NCBI GenBank assembly: GCA_963701715.1
Contig: CAVPAX010000007.1
Span: 62,001-126,000 of the forward strand
Source of the DNA: Methylotenera_A sp963701715
GTDB taxonomy: Bacteria; Pseudomonadota; Gammaproteobacteria; Burkholderiales; Methylophilaceae
Reading direction: 5' to 3'
DNA: 64,000 nt
Shown here: positions 8,624-17,514 of the stretch, in pieces
How the letters are laid out: each line of letters opens with the position of its first letter
Numbering within the stretch: the stretch's first letter is position 1
The notes under the pieces: model-generated
The model's input: the letters and a program-made list of their open reading frames with translations, nothing else
What the model was told of the DNA's origin: nothing
Databases searched by the model: none
Program-made: the position numbers and the translations under genes

Positions 8624-9746
8624 TTACATGCTCACGATAAAAATCAACCCATAATTGGGTAATTAAATTACTATCAAACTCCAGAATTGCCCGAGTTCGC
8701 GCCTGTTCTCCTAATTTTATTCTTAACGCATTGCTGGTTATCAACTGTTCCATACAAACTTTAATGGCATTGATGTCATGCGACTCATGCAACAACCCCG
8801 TTTCGCCATCAACAACGGCATCTGTCAGGCCATAAATACGAGATGCAATCGTTGGTATGCCAACAGCAGCAGCCTCAATCACTACTGTTCCAAAACCTTC
8901 ACGATAACTGGGCAGACATAGTACATCTGCCGCTGCCATGTAAGATTCCGGCGTATCGGTATGCCCTATAAAATGTACATTGGGATTGTCTTTTCCAGAA
9001 ATGCAAACGATTTCAGCTTGCATGCCTTGCTCATCCGGACCCACAAAAAGCAAATGCGCACTGCCCTTTTGTAAAGAAATATAAGCCTGAGCCAAATCCA
9101 ACACACCCTTATCTCGCGTTAAGCGTCCTAAAAATAAAAATAAAATTGCATCAGCACTAATATTTAGCTGCCGCCTAATATCCTTTCTTGCTTGCAGGTT
9201 TGGTTTGAATCTTGCAATATCTACGCCCGAGATTGAGCCTTTAGCAAACACAGTGGATTTTGCAGAAGTCGTTACTTTTTCATCTATCAAAAACTGACGT
9301 TGAGACGGGCTATCCACAATGTTATAAGTTGTTAAGAATGCAATTAAACAATCTATTTTCTTTAAAAGAAACCGCTTTAGTCCTACTTTAGTCGCCCAGA
9401 CTTGCCCAGTAAATGTGTGTATTCGCAAAGGCACACGCACCAACCAAGCAGCTAACATCGCTAACAAACCTGCCTTGGGCGTAACAGAATGCACTGCAGA
9501 AAAATTTTGTTGCCTAAATATTTTTATTAATTGAATCAAACAACTAAAATCAGAAATTAAATTTATATCGCGAGCAAAAGCCAGTGGAATCACTTTAGCC
9601 TTAACGCCGTTCTTTTCTAAAAAATTGAGGTTATTAGTATTTACTATTACTGTAACTTCATAAAAACTAGATAATGCGCTCAGGTGATTAAGTAAAAATG
9701 CTTTGACTGCAAAATCAGTAGTTAAAACAAAGCAAATTTTTTTCAT
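8610..9746 (-). CDS. Family 4 glycosyltransferase
   Basis: A cytosolic, membrane-associated GT-B glycosyltransferase adding a sugar to the lipid-linked intermediate. The C-terminal GT4 domain has LFLGRLTRDKGVLDL and the E-x7-E signature in PSYREGFGTVVIEAAAVGIP. The N-terminal half carries KAFLLNHLSAL and HSVTPKAGLLAMLAA. In the bacillosamine cluster this is the position of PglA, which adds the second sugar. I choose the ATG at 9746 because MKKICFVLTTDF is the family-like start. A GTG at 9761 in frame has a better-placed GAG, so five extra residues are possible. Confidence 0.85.
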   Translation of the reverse strand: MKKICFVLTTDFAVKAFLLNHLSALSSFYEVTVIVNTNNLNFLEKNGVKAKVIPLAFARDINLISDFSCLIQLIKIFRQQNFSAVHSVTPKAGLLAMLAAWLVRVPLRIHTFTGQVWATKVGLKRFLLKKIDCLIAFLTTYNIVDSPSQRQFLIDEKVTTSAKSTVFAKGSISGVDIARFKPNLQARKDIRRQLNISADAILFLFLGRLTRDKGVLDLAQAYISLQKGSAHLLFVGPDEQGMQAEIVCISGKDNPNVHFIGHTDTPESYMAAADVLCLPSYREGFGTVVIEAAAVGIPTIASRIYGLTDAVVDGETGLLHESHDINAIKVCMEQLITSNALRIKLGEQARTRAILEFDSNLITQLWVDFYREHVNGNE

Positions 9747-9820
9747 ATTAAACAAAATCACTTATTCTCATCAAAATGGTACTCCAAGCTAAAAGCTAGA
9801 ATATTTTAAGATATTTTTGG

Positions 9821-11314
9821 CTATATTGATTTAAATTTGTATAACATGTAATCGCCAAATATCTCAATTTCGGCAGTTGGTAAGTCAGCCAGAAATTTGT
9901 CATTAACATACTCTGGCCAAAGGAGTAAATAGTGAACATCGTACTTTTTGATAAATTCTTGTATCGGGATAACTAGACGTGGAAATACTGGAGACAATCG
10001 CTTAAATCCATAACCATGACCACCAAAAGCAACCGGTTTTTTTGCACGATAAGCTACCACATCATGCCAATGTTGAGGCAGGCACATCACGGTCCCTTCT
10101 GGTAGCTTCTCGAGGCGGTTAATAGCAGCATCAAGACTTGCATCAATCTTTATCGTGCGACTGGTTTTCAAAGCACGGAAGAAAATAACTAAAGCGAACA
10201 AAGATGCTAGCATTGCAGCGATTGTTATAGCGGTCCAATACCATGTGTTGAAGAGTGTCAACCAACTAAGTCCTAACGCAAGGGCCGCTGGAAAGCTGCC
10301 GTTATAACCATAGAGGTAGCCTTGCCCAAAGCAGCGTAGTACAGGTACCAGCGTGGTTACAAGTGTAAATAAAAAAGTCACAGCAAGCCAAGCGAAAACC
10401 CATGCTTCGAGCAAGGAAAAGTCTTGACCGCTAGACCAAGACAAGACGGCTATGCTAAGCGCAGCTGGCACCCAAGGGTTAAAGCCTACGACAAACTGTA
10501 AGCGGCGTAACAATGGCTTCAATCCAGTGCGATAAACCTTGCCCGTAGACTCGTAACCAGACTCCCCATAAATGGGAGACTCGAGCACAGGATTGGATCC
10601 AAGCCAACGCCAGTTAAAACTCCAAAACCGGAGTATGTCGATATGCGCACGTATAACGTACAAATAAAAACCACCGCTTAGCAATAAAGCAAAAAGCATT
10701 GCCCCTGGCACCAGCAATGCTAAGTGCACATCTAATGTCAAACAGGCTCCAAGCAATGCAGTAAAAACAAAAAGCTGTGATGTCATCTTATGAGTAATCA
10801 AAACCAAGCCCGCAAATACAAGTGCGAGGAGCCAGAACACCCAGGAAGCATCACTCACCATGACTGCTATTAAGCATAACCAAGCAGCATCGAGCATTAA
10901 TGCGCCAAGTCCGCGTGGATTAAGCTGCATATTGTATGTGATGAGTACTGGGGTCATAGCATAAACCGCTCCTGCAACCAAAGCTGCTGCATCAGAATCC
11001 GTCAGCAAACGAGTTGCCAGCACCAAAAGCGTTAAACGCATCAAATCTAGAAATACAGCAACATGGCCAGCATATCTCTCAAATAGCCTTGATGGCATAT
11101 GAGCTAAAAGCCATGGAAATAGCGGCGGGTACCACTGTGCCTCATCAAGGCGAAACTGTGGCAACCTAGGCGGGAATACTTTTTCACGACGGACCGTCTC
11201 AACATAGGCACGCCAGAACCATTGATCTACTCCACTGCCATGCGGAGCGAGCAGCACTGGCAATAACCGCAGCATAGCCGCAATTAGAAGGAGTAAAAAC
11301 ATTTCTATCAGCAT
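9821..11314 (-). CDS. Polytopic membrane protein, possible GT-C glycosyltransferase
   Basis: A 497-residue inner-membrane protein I cannot assign to a named family. It has about ten to eleven hydrophobic segments over residues 1-385, then a soluble C-terminal part of about 110 residues ending HYLLLWPEYVND and IEIFGDYMLYKF. After the first membrane segment comes GSGVDQWFWRAYVE, an acidic residue in the first external loop, as in GT-C enzymes that use polyprenyl-phosphate sugars. The soluble C-terminus also fits ArnT/PMT-like layouts. Next to the flippase it could instead be the polymerase (Wzy). It lies 10 bp from the flippase gene and is clearly cotranscribed. Confidence 0.6.
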   Translation of the reverse strand: MLIEMFLLLLIAAMLRLLPVLLAPHGSGVDQWFWRAYVETVRREKVFPPRLPQFRLDEAQWYPPLFPWLLAHMPSRLFERYAGHVAVFLDLMRLTLLVLATRLLTDSDAAALVAGAVYAMTPVLITYNMQLNPRGLGALMLDAAWLCLIAVMVSDASWVFWLLALVFAGLVLITHKMTSQLFVFTALLGACLTLDVHLALLVPGAMLFALLLSGGFYLYVIRAHIDILRFWSFNWRWLGSNPVLESPIYGESGYESTGKVYRTGLKPLLRRLQFVVGFNPWVPAALSIAVLSWSSGQDFSLLEAWVFAWLAVTFLFTLVTTLVPVLRCFGQGYLYGYNGSFPAALALGLSWLTLFNTWYWTAITIAAMLASLFALVIFFRALKTSRTIKIDASLDAAINRLEKLPEGTVMCLPQHWHDVVAYRAKKPVAFGGHGYGFKRLSPVFPRLVIPIQEFIKKYDVHYLLLWPEYVNDKFLADLPTAEIEIFGDYMLYKFKSI

Positions 11315-11324
11315 AATTTCAAGT

Positions 11325-12839
11325 CTAATTGGCAGTACGGCATAGCAGACGTTTCAGGAATTGCTCAAGAAAATACAAGCGGTCAGGAATAATTGCCGAT
11401 ATCTCCTCATTTGTAAAGAACATTGATTTTCTTGCCCAAGCCAGCATAGCCAAGACTATTGCAAAAGCAATTAGTAAACGAAACAATAACCCATCAATCA
11501 TAGCAAGTAACAGACCAGAGCCCTGAGCCACTAACAACGTTTTTATGTCATTGCCTCCACAGGTGGTCTTAAGTTGTCGATGCTGGTCGAACACAAATAA
11601 CCATTGCAACAAGATGTAGGATGCAACCGAACCAACCGCAGAACCTGTGACCCCAAGTATAGGAAGCAACAAAAAAGACAGCACAACATTTAGCAAGCTT
11701 TTTGCTCCAAAAAATCCAAAAGTTGAAATGCTGAGCCTTCCTTGCACAAAACATGCCAGACTATATATGTGCTGTATGATAGCTCCAGGCACGGCAATTA
11801 ATAATATTTGGAGTAAATCGACTGAGACAATGTATTGCTTTCCCAACAACAAAGAAAAAACCGTGGGTAGTACAGCAACCCCAATCAACGAGGCCATAGT
11901 CCAGAGCAGAGTAAGCTGCGGCGCTTGATGTAAAACCAGCTTTCGTAAAGCCAAACCCCCATCTTTGTTATTCGCTGCAATAATCTTTGGCAACAAAACT
12001 GAGGCAAAAACTGTCGGCAATCCCACCATAATAAGTAGGTATTGATAAGCTGGATGGAAAAGCCCCACTTCATGCATGCTATAAAAATGTCTGATTAGAA
12101 AATAATCAGTCCACTCAGCAAGATAACCAATTAGAAAGCCTGGGATTAAGGGTATGGCAAACTTCATTCCACATGTTATCGAATCATATTGCGGAAATCG
12201 CCAATTTCGATCAAAGCCGTGCAATTCCCTCGCCATCCATACTAGCCATGTACAAATCGTAGCTAGATACAGAATAATAAAAATAAAGTTCTGATCGAGT
12301 CTTATCCCTATTGTCGACAAAGAAATAATAGCAGCAATAACTACGAGAATAACGACATCTGATAACAAAGGCGACCATGCAAGATATTTAAAGCGTTCGC
12401 GCACTTGCTGAAGGTTTTGAACTTCTGCCATCAACCAAAAGCCTACAATCGCTGGTAAAACAAACCAGTATGATTGTTCATCTAGCCCGTAAAATTTCTT
12501 TGGCCAATCAAAAGGGGTAAATATGAGCAATAAAAGTATGATAAAAAAACCACCAAGAAGTAGTGGCCACCGCATAGCAAAGGTATTATCCAAGCGATGA
12601 TTGGCATTCCATTCACCAGGCCCGAAACGCTGCGTAATCGATTGGGTCCAATGCAACAATATCTGATTGAAAAACATGCCAGCCGCTAGAATCATTGACC
12701 ATACACCAAGCCCTTCCGGCTCTAAAATGCGGGCAAGCATAGCAGAAATCAAAAGCCACAGAGGTGCGCGCAGCACCTTGGCGAGAAAGAGATGAGCAAC
12801 ACTTACTGATAGGCGTTTAGCCTCTGATGGATTGTTCAT
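11325..12839 (-). CDS. Oligosaccharide flippase (Wzx/MATE-like)
   Basis: A 504-residue polysaccharide flippase of the MOP superfamily, with about 12 to 14 transmembrane segments. Typical features are an N-terminal LAKVLRAPLWLLISAMLARILEPEGLG, which is the first helix and loop of Wzx proteins, and a mid-protein WTDYFLIRHFYSMHEVGLF, where an asymmetrically placed acidic/aromatic group precedes helix 7. It would move the lipid-linked repeat unit across the inner membrane. Next to it are the GT-C-like protein and the second amino-sugar module. An alternative within the superfamily (teichoic acid-like export) is less likely in this context. Confidence 0.85.
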   Translation of the reverse strand: MNNPSEAKRLSVSVAHLFLAKVLRAPLWLLISAMLARILEPEGLGVWSMILAAGMFFNQILLHWTQSITQRFGPGEWNANHRLDNTFAMRWPLLLGGFFIILLLLIFTPFDWPKKFYGLDEQSYWFVLPAIVGFWLMAEVQNLQQVRERFKYLAWSPLLSDVVILVVIAAIISLSTIGIRLDQNFIFIILYLATICTWLVWMARELHGFDRNWRFPQYDSITCGMKFAIPLIPGFLIGYLAEWTDYFLIRHFYSMHEVGLFHPAYQYLLIMVGLPTVFASVLLPKIIAANNKDGGLALRKLVLHQAPQLTLLWTMASLIGVAVLPTVFSLLLGKQYIVSVDLLQILLIAVPGAIIQHIYSLACFVQGRLSISTFGFFGAKSLLNVVLSFLLLPILGVTGSAVGSVASYILLQWLFVFDQHRQLKTTCGGNDIKTLLVAQGSGLLLAMIDGLLFRLLIAFAIVLAMLAWARKSMFFTNEEISAIIPDRLYFLEQFLKRLLCRTAN

Positions 12840-12905
12840 AGAAAACTCAGCGCCTAGTTAAACAACCTAACTATAATGACACACTACTTCAACTGGGAAT
12901 AACCA

Positions 12906-13517
12906 TCACCTGTAATGGTTGACTTTAACTTTCTTAGGCCCCAAGTAAATTGCCCCATCTTCAATATCGGAAACAACGGTAGCTCCTGCAGCAACAATAG
13001 AGTTGTTACCAATTGTTATTCCTTCCAACACCGTTGACCCCGCACCAAGATAGCAATTCTCGCCCACCACTACATTGCCAGAAATGGTAACTGAATTAGA
13101 AATTATCGTATAAGCACCAATAATAGCATCATGGGATATCACGGCGTTGTGATAGATGTGGCAATGATTACCTAGCTGTGTATCAGTGGATACTATGCTC
13201 CCTGGAAAAATCGTCAAAGCTCGCCCAAGTATAGAACTAGGGTAAACACGTACATCTGATGCAACATAATTTATAAAAGCATCTAAAGGCATTGAATCCA
13301 GAATTTTTTTACGCGAGGGCATCGATCGATAGCTACCAAGACCTGAACATAGTTTCGCATTAGAAATATATGCTTCATAGTCAGATATCTTACCAAGTAT
13401 ACGGGGACCACTTTTTGCATCATCAAGAAATCCAAGAACATTAAACTGACTGCTCGCGAGCTCTGCCAGTTCTCTGCCAGTGCCACCGCATGCAAGGATA
13501 ACAAGATCCGGTTTCAT
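12906..13517 (-). CDS. Second NeuD/PglD-like sugar acetyltransferase
   Basis: Hexapeptide-repeat acetyltransferase of 203 residues with the N-terminal LVILACGGTGRELAEL nucleotide-sugar domain and a beta-helix from about residue 95 (LGRALTIFPGSIVSTDTQ, IYHNAVISHDAIIGAY, LGAGSTVLEGITIGNN). SHDAI supplies a histidine at the place of the PglD base. Its ATG overlaps the stop of the aminotransferase by 4 bp, so translation is coupled. Together with the epimerase and aminotransferase it looks like an N-acetylation step for a second amino sugar. Sequence alone does not tell N- from O-acetylation. Confidence 0.82.
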   Translation of the reverse strand: MKPDLVILACGGTGRELAELASSQFNVLGFLDDAKSGPRILGKISDYEAYISNAKLCSGLGSYRSMPSRKKILDSMPLDAFINYVASDVRVYPSSILGRALTIFPGSIVSTDTQLGNHCHIYHNAVISHDAIIGAYTIISNSVTISGNVVVGENCYLGAGSTVLEGITIGNNSIVAAGATVVSDIEDGAIYLGPKKVKVNHYR

Positions 13518-14632
13518 AAGGCTGAAACAGGCAGCGTATTTTTAACTATTGAAACAATATCAGACACTTGGTCGGTAGTCATAGATTCACAGAAAGGTAA
13601 TGCTAGACCTTGATTAAAAAGCCGAACCGAGTTCCATTCTTTATTGGCCAATCCATATCGCCCCCTGAAGTAAGGCTGAGAAGAAACCGACTGCGCACCC
13701 AAATTGGTCTCTATACCAGCCTCTCTTAATTTTGCGATAGCCTGATTTCGGCTTAAGTGTTCTGGAATTACAATCATGTATGTTTGCCAACTGTGACCCA
13801 GAATGGCCATGGGGCGACGAATTTCGTTGATACCGCTAAATGCGGAATCATAGACTTGGCTGAGGAATTGTCTCTGCTTGAGCCAACCGTCAAACTTACG
13901 AAGCTGTGAACGCCCCATTGCAGCCTGGAAATTTGTAAGTCGATAGTTATACCCAGGTAGCACGAACTCTACCCCTTGCGATGAGCGCAACATGCCATGG
14001 CTACGCAGCAAACGGAGACGTTGTGCCAACTGCTCGTCATTCGTACTGATTGCACCGCCTTCTCCTGTTGTCAAAGTCTTTCGCGGATGAAAGGAGAAGC
14101 AACCCATTTCGCCGAATGTCCCTACTTTCTTCCCATTATGTACCGCGCCAAAGGCGCAAGCAGCGTCTTCAATCACCTGGATACCATTCTCATTCGCGAC
14201 AGCCATAATCCCTGTCATATCCGCCGGACATCCAAACTCGTGTACAGGCATGACTGCCTTGATTTTCTCAGGGCCTCGCCAAGAGGAGATTGCTTCTTGC
14301 AATGTTTCTGCCGTTAAATTGTAAGTATGAATATCGACATCAACAAAGATTGGCCGGGCGCCCACTAGTTCTACCACGTTTGCTGTAGCAGGAAAAGTAA
14401 AGTCTGGCACGATTACCGCATCGCCCGGTCCAATACCTGCAGCAACTAAAGCAAGATGCAAAGCGGCCGTGCCGGAGGAAACAAGAACGACTTCGGCGCA
14501 CCCTAAGTATGCGGCAAGCTCATCTTCAAAACGTTCACATTCTTCGCCGTGTACAAGCTGCCCGCTGCGTAGCACATCGCCAACCGCCTTAATTTCCTCG
14601 TCGCTGATATTTGGAACCGATAATCGAATCAT
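13514..14632 (-). CDS. DegT/DnrJ/EryC1/StrS aminotransferase (second)
   Basis: PLP-dependent sugar aminotransferase, 372 residues. The PLP lysine is K185 in CFSFHPRKTLTTGEGGAI; VSSGTAALHLALVAAG, VPDFTFPATAN, MPVHEFGCPADM and VIEDAACAFGA are family signatures. The HPRK-TTGEGG form is typical of perosamine/PseC-like members rather than WbpE. It overlaps the epimerase upstream by 4 bp and the acetyltransferase downstream by 4 bp, so the three form a coupled amination module. The keto-sugar substrate would need a dehydratase or oxidase not found in this module. Confidence 0.85.
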   Translation of the reverse strand: MIRLSVPNISDEEIKAVGDVLRSGQLVHGEECERFEDELAAYLGCAEVVLVSSGTAALHLALVAAGIGPGDAVIVPDFTFPATANVVELVGARPIFVDVDIHTYNLTAETLQEAISSWRGPEKIKAVMPVHEFGCPADMTGIMAVANENGIQVIEDAACAFGAVHNGKKVGTFGEMGCFSFHPRKTLTTGEGGAISTNDEQLAQRLRLLRSHGMLRSSQGVEFVLPGYNYRLTNFQAAMGRSQLRKFDGWLKQRQFLSQVYDSAFSGINEIRRPMAILGHSWQTYMIVIPEHLSRNQAIAKLREAGIETNLGAQSVSSQPYFRGRYGLANKEWNSVRLFNQGLALPFCESMTTDQVSDIVSIVKNTLPVSAL

Positions 14633-15630
14633 GTTGCGTTCTTGGATTGAAAAATTGCTGGCAGTTCTGGCAACTCATCCATATGATTACGGACCCATTC
14701 GACGGTTCTATTAATACCATCCTCCAAATCCACTTTCGCTGTGAACCCTATAATATCTCTTGCTTTATCAATGCTTGGGATTCGTAACTCCACATCAGCC
14801 GAGAGTGCATCCTTAAATATAATTCTGGACTTAGAGCCAACTACCCTGCAAACCGCTTCAGCCAGCCCAAAAATAGTAGTAACTGCCCGAGCATTCCCAA
14901 TATTGAAAGATTCGCCAATCGCTGCAGGATGAGTTAAGGCTTTGAACAGTCCATCGACCATGTCGTCTACGTAACACCAAGCTCGAATTTGACTACCATC
15001 TCCGAATATCAAGATATCTTCATTTTTGAGAGCTTTTCTGATAAAGATCTGGATGGCCCCTTCTCCAACTTGGCCAGGGCCATACACATTGAATGGGCGT
15101 ACAGTTACAGTTGGAAGCTGATATTGGCGATGATACGCATGCACCAGATGCTCCCCGGCAAGTTTACTCACCGCATAAGTCCACCTTGCCTCACCAACAG
15201 CTCCTGTGACAGTCTGATCTGTCTCTTCAACTCTAAAAGCACGAGAACCAAACACCTCTGAGGTGGAAAAGTCTAGAAAGCGCTCCACGCTGCCAGCCTT
15301 GTGCGCAGCCTCAAGCGCGTTGGCAGTACCAATCATGTTAACTCGCATCGTCTTGACCGGGTTCTTTACCGTGTTGTCAATACCTGCAATCGCTGCCGCA
15401 TGTATTACAATCTGCGCCCCATCCATTGCCTCTTCAAGAGTTGGCTCATCCAAAACATCACCTTTTATTAGCGTAAGATTCGAATGGCTCGCCCATGGGG
15501 TTGACTGTAATGCGTTGCGTTCCATATTGTCATACGCGACGATCTTATTGTCTTCAACGAGTTGTCCAATCAGAGTGCTCGCGATAAAGCCTGCACCACC
15601 CGAAATGAATATTCTTTTCCCTTTAATCAA
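14629..15630 (-). CDS. NAD-dependent sugar epimerase/dehydratase (extended SDR)
   Basis: Extended short-chain dehydrogenase acting on nucleotide sugars, 333 residues. The NAD motif GGAGFIA is at 11-17, the active-site serine/threonine lies in FSTSEVFG (121-128) and the catalytic pair is Y152/K156 in TYAVSKLAGEH. VTVRPFNVYGPGQ and FGDGSQIRAWCYVDDMVDG belong to the substrate domain. It could be a UDP-GlcNAc 4,6-dehydratase-like or C4-epimerase-like enzyme; the TSE rather than TDE motif at the active site argues against a classical RmlB dehydratase. An AAAGGA ribosome site precedes the ATG by 9 nt, and it is the first gene of its module. Confidence 0.82.
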   Translation of the reverse strand: MIKGKRIFISGGAGFIASTLIGQLVEDNKIVAYDNMERNALQSTPWASHSNLTLIKGDVLDEPTLEEAMDGAQIVIHAAAIAGIDNTVKNPVKTMRVNMIGTANALEAAHKAGSVERFLDFSTSEVFGSRAFRVEETDQTVTGAVGEARWTYAVSKLAGEHLVHAYHRQYQLPTVTVRPFNVYGPGQVGEGAIQIFIRKALKNEDILIFGDGSQIRAWCYVDDMVDGLFKALTHPAAIGESFNIGNARAVTTIFGLAEAVCRVVGSKSRIIFKDALSADVELRIPSIDKARDIIGFTAKVDLEDGINRTVEWVRNHMDELPELPAIFQSKNAT

Positions 15631-15688
15631 AATTAATCCTTTTATTAATATTTACAGGTTCTATGTAAGAAATGCATTGATTTTATAG

Positions 15689-15718
15689 GCTATAGTAACA
15701 TTTATATAAACTTAACAA
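15689..15718 (-). promoter_or_regulatory. Candidate sigma-70 promoter for the epimerase/aminotransferase/acetyltransferase module
   Basis: On the minus strand TTGTTA (15718-15713) is followed after 18 bp by TATAGC (15694-15689), about 58 bp before the epimerase start. The region is AT-rich, so chance matches are possible. Confidence 0.35.
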
Positions 15719-15740
15719 GCGTTCTTCATCAAATTAAAAT

Positions 15741-15758
15741 ACACTGTATATGTAGTGT
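15741..15758 (-). terminator. Weak hairpin after the WbpE gene, possible terminator
   Basis: ACACT (15741-15745) and AGTGT (15754-15758) form a short stem; on the minus strand it is followed by ATTTTAATTT. It lies between wbpE and the next module. The stem has only five pairs, so this is tentative. Confidence 0.3.
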
Positions 15759-15820
15759 TTGGAATAATGCCATTAGGTAATACCTATACATTTGGAATTT
15801 TGATTATCCATTCATGACAT

Positions 15821-16930
15821 CTATCTAAGAACAGTTAATAACGCACTTACCACTTGATTTACAACAGACTGTGCATCTGCGCTCATTGGTAAACTCATTA
15901 CTTTTTCTGACGCCGCTTCAGCGATAGGAAAATCACCTATTTTGTACCCTAAACTGGCGAATGCAGGCTGAAGATGAAGGGGTACCGGATAATGCACAGC
16001 TGTCGGCACTCCCGCCTCATTGAGTTTCTTGCAAACAAAGTCACGCCCATCGACTAAGATGCTATATTGTGCATAAACGCTTGTATTAAAGGACTCTATG
16101 AAAGGTACCGTTACTTTATCTGACACCGCAGATAGCAATTGCGTATACTGTTGCCCTATTACAGCGCGTTGTTCCACTTCCCAATCAAACCTTTGCAGTT
16201 TAGCCAGTAGTACTGCAGCCTGAATAGTGTCAAGTCTGCCATTAAGCCCGATTCTAGGGTGATGGTAGCGTCTATCTTGCCCATGCATGCGAATCTCGCG
16301 CATAATCTTTGCCAGAGTGTCATCATTGGTAAACAGCGCACCGCCATCCCCATAAGCCCCCAATGGTTTACTAGGGAAAAAGCTGGTAGAGCCGATTGTG
16401 CTGAGTGCGCAGGATTTTTTGCCTTTGTAGGTTGCACCAAATGATTGCGCGGCATCTTCAATCACTGGCAAACCATGTTTATCAGCAATTGCGTTAATCG
16501 CATCAAAATCTGCACATTGTCCGTAAAGACTCACAGGCATAATAGCTTTGGTTTTTGTGGTGATGGCAGCTTCGATTTTTTTGGGATCGATGTTGTAGGT
16601 CCTCGGATCAATATCTACAAAAACCGGTTTTGCGCCCAGCAGGGCAATCATTTCACCTGTTGCAATAAAAGTGAATGGGGTTGTGATCACCTCATCACCA
16701 GCACCTATGCCTAATGCCATCATGGCAATCATGAGTGTGTCTGTGCCACTACTCGCACCGATACAGTGCTTTACACCCACATAATCAGCGAGCTTATTTT
16801 CAAGCTCAGCAACTTCTGGCCCCATGATATATTGACCATGCTCTAATACTTTATTAATACGAGACTTGATATTATCTTCAAGCACTTTGTACTGACTTTT
16901 TAAATCAATAAATGGGATTGTTTCGCTCAT
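15821..16930 (-). CDS. wbpE: UDP-2-acetamido-2-deoxy-3-keto-glucuronate aminotransferase (WbpE-like)
   Basis: PLP-dependent aminotransferase of 369 residues. It begins IPFIDLKSQYK, typical of the WbpE/WlbC group, and has the PLP lysine K188 in TSFFPSKPLGAYGDGGAL, the FFPSKPLG form that marks this subgroup. It would place the 3-amino group on the 3-keto sugar made by WbpB. The gene lies 3 bp after wbpD, with wbpB and wbpA upstream, which is the order of the Pseudomonas aeruginosa B-band genes minus wbpC. Substrate assignment rests on this neighbourhood plus the active-site motif. Confidence 0.87.
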   Translation of the reverse strand: MSETIPFIDLKSQYKVLEDNIKSRINKVLEHGQYIMGPEVAELENKLADYVGVKHCIGASSGTDTLMIAMMALGIGAGDEVITTPFTFIATGEMIALLGAKPVFVDIDPRTYNIDPKKIEAAITTKTKAIMPVSLYGQCADFDAINAIADKHGLPVIEDAAQSFGATYKGKKSCALSTIGSTSFFPSKPLGAYGDGGALFTNDDTLAKIMREIRMHGQDRRYHHPRIGLNGRLDTIQAAVLLAKLQRFDWEVEQRAVIGQQYTQLLSAVSDKVTVPFIESFNTSVYAQYSILVDGRDFVCKKLNEAGVPTAVHYPVPLHLQPAFASLGYKIGDFPIAEAASEKVMSLPMSADAQSVVNQVVSALLTVLR

Positions 16931-16933
16931 TAC

Positions 16934-17512
16934 TTATCCAATAAAAATGCAGTTTCCCGCTGTTAATTTGTATCGCTCGCCAGTCTCAGGGCAGTTAGCT
17001 TCGGCATCGCCTTTAAGTGGTAAATTAAGTTTTGCACCATGCCGACTCATCCAGCCGATCTGTTTTGCCGGCACCCCCACCATCAGGGCGTAAGCTGGTA
17101 TATCCCGATTGACTACAGCGCCTGCACCAACAAAGGCATATTCCCCAATGGTGACACCACATACAATGGTGCAATTAGCCCCTAGTGTGGCACCACGCTT
17201 GATATGGGTATTGCGATATTCATCTTTACGCGACACTGCAGAACGTGGGTTGTAAACATTGGTAAACACCATGCTTGGGCCACAAAATACATCATCTTCT
17301 AAAGTGACGTTATCATAGACTGAAACGTTGTTTTGTATCTTTACGTTGTTGCCAATGATTACCTTGTTACCCACAAAAACGTTTTGCCCCAAAGAGCAAT
17401 CATTGCCGATTTGTGCGCCGGAACACACATGTGCCCAGTGCCAAATACGTGAGCCTTCACCGATTTGTGCACCATCATCCACAATGGCTGTTGGGTGTAC
17501 TGTGACCGTCAT
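16934..17512 (-). CDS. wbpD: UDP-2-acetamido-3-amino-glucuronate N-acetyltransferase (WbpD-like)
   Basis: A 192-residue left-handed beta-helix acetyltransferase without the Rossmann domain of PglD. Hexapeptide rungs run from the start (VHPTAIVDDGAQIGEGSRIW) through NVSVYDNVTLEDDVFCG and VGAGAVVNRDIPAYALMVGV, and the WHWAHVCSGAQIG segment is characteristic of WbpD/WlbB. The C-terminal tail has two cysteines (ANCPETGERYKL and GNCIF), common in this subfamily. It should acetylate the 3-amino group to give UDP-GlcNAc3NAcA. It lies between wbpB and wbpE with a few bases of spacing. Confidence 0.9.
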   Translation of the reverse strand: MTVTVHPTAIVDDGAQIGEGSRIWHWAHVCSGAQIGNDCSLGQNVFVGNKVIIGNNVKIQNNVSVYDNVTLEDDVFCGPSMVFTNVYNPRSAVSRKDEYRNTHIKRGATLGANCTIVCGVTIGEYAFVGAGAVVNRDIPAYALMVGVPAKQIGWMSRHGAKLNLPLKGDAEANCPETGERYKLTAGNCIFIG

Positions 17513-17514
17513 AC

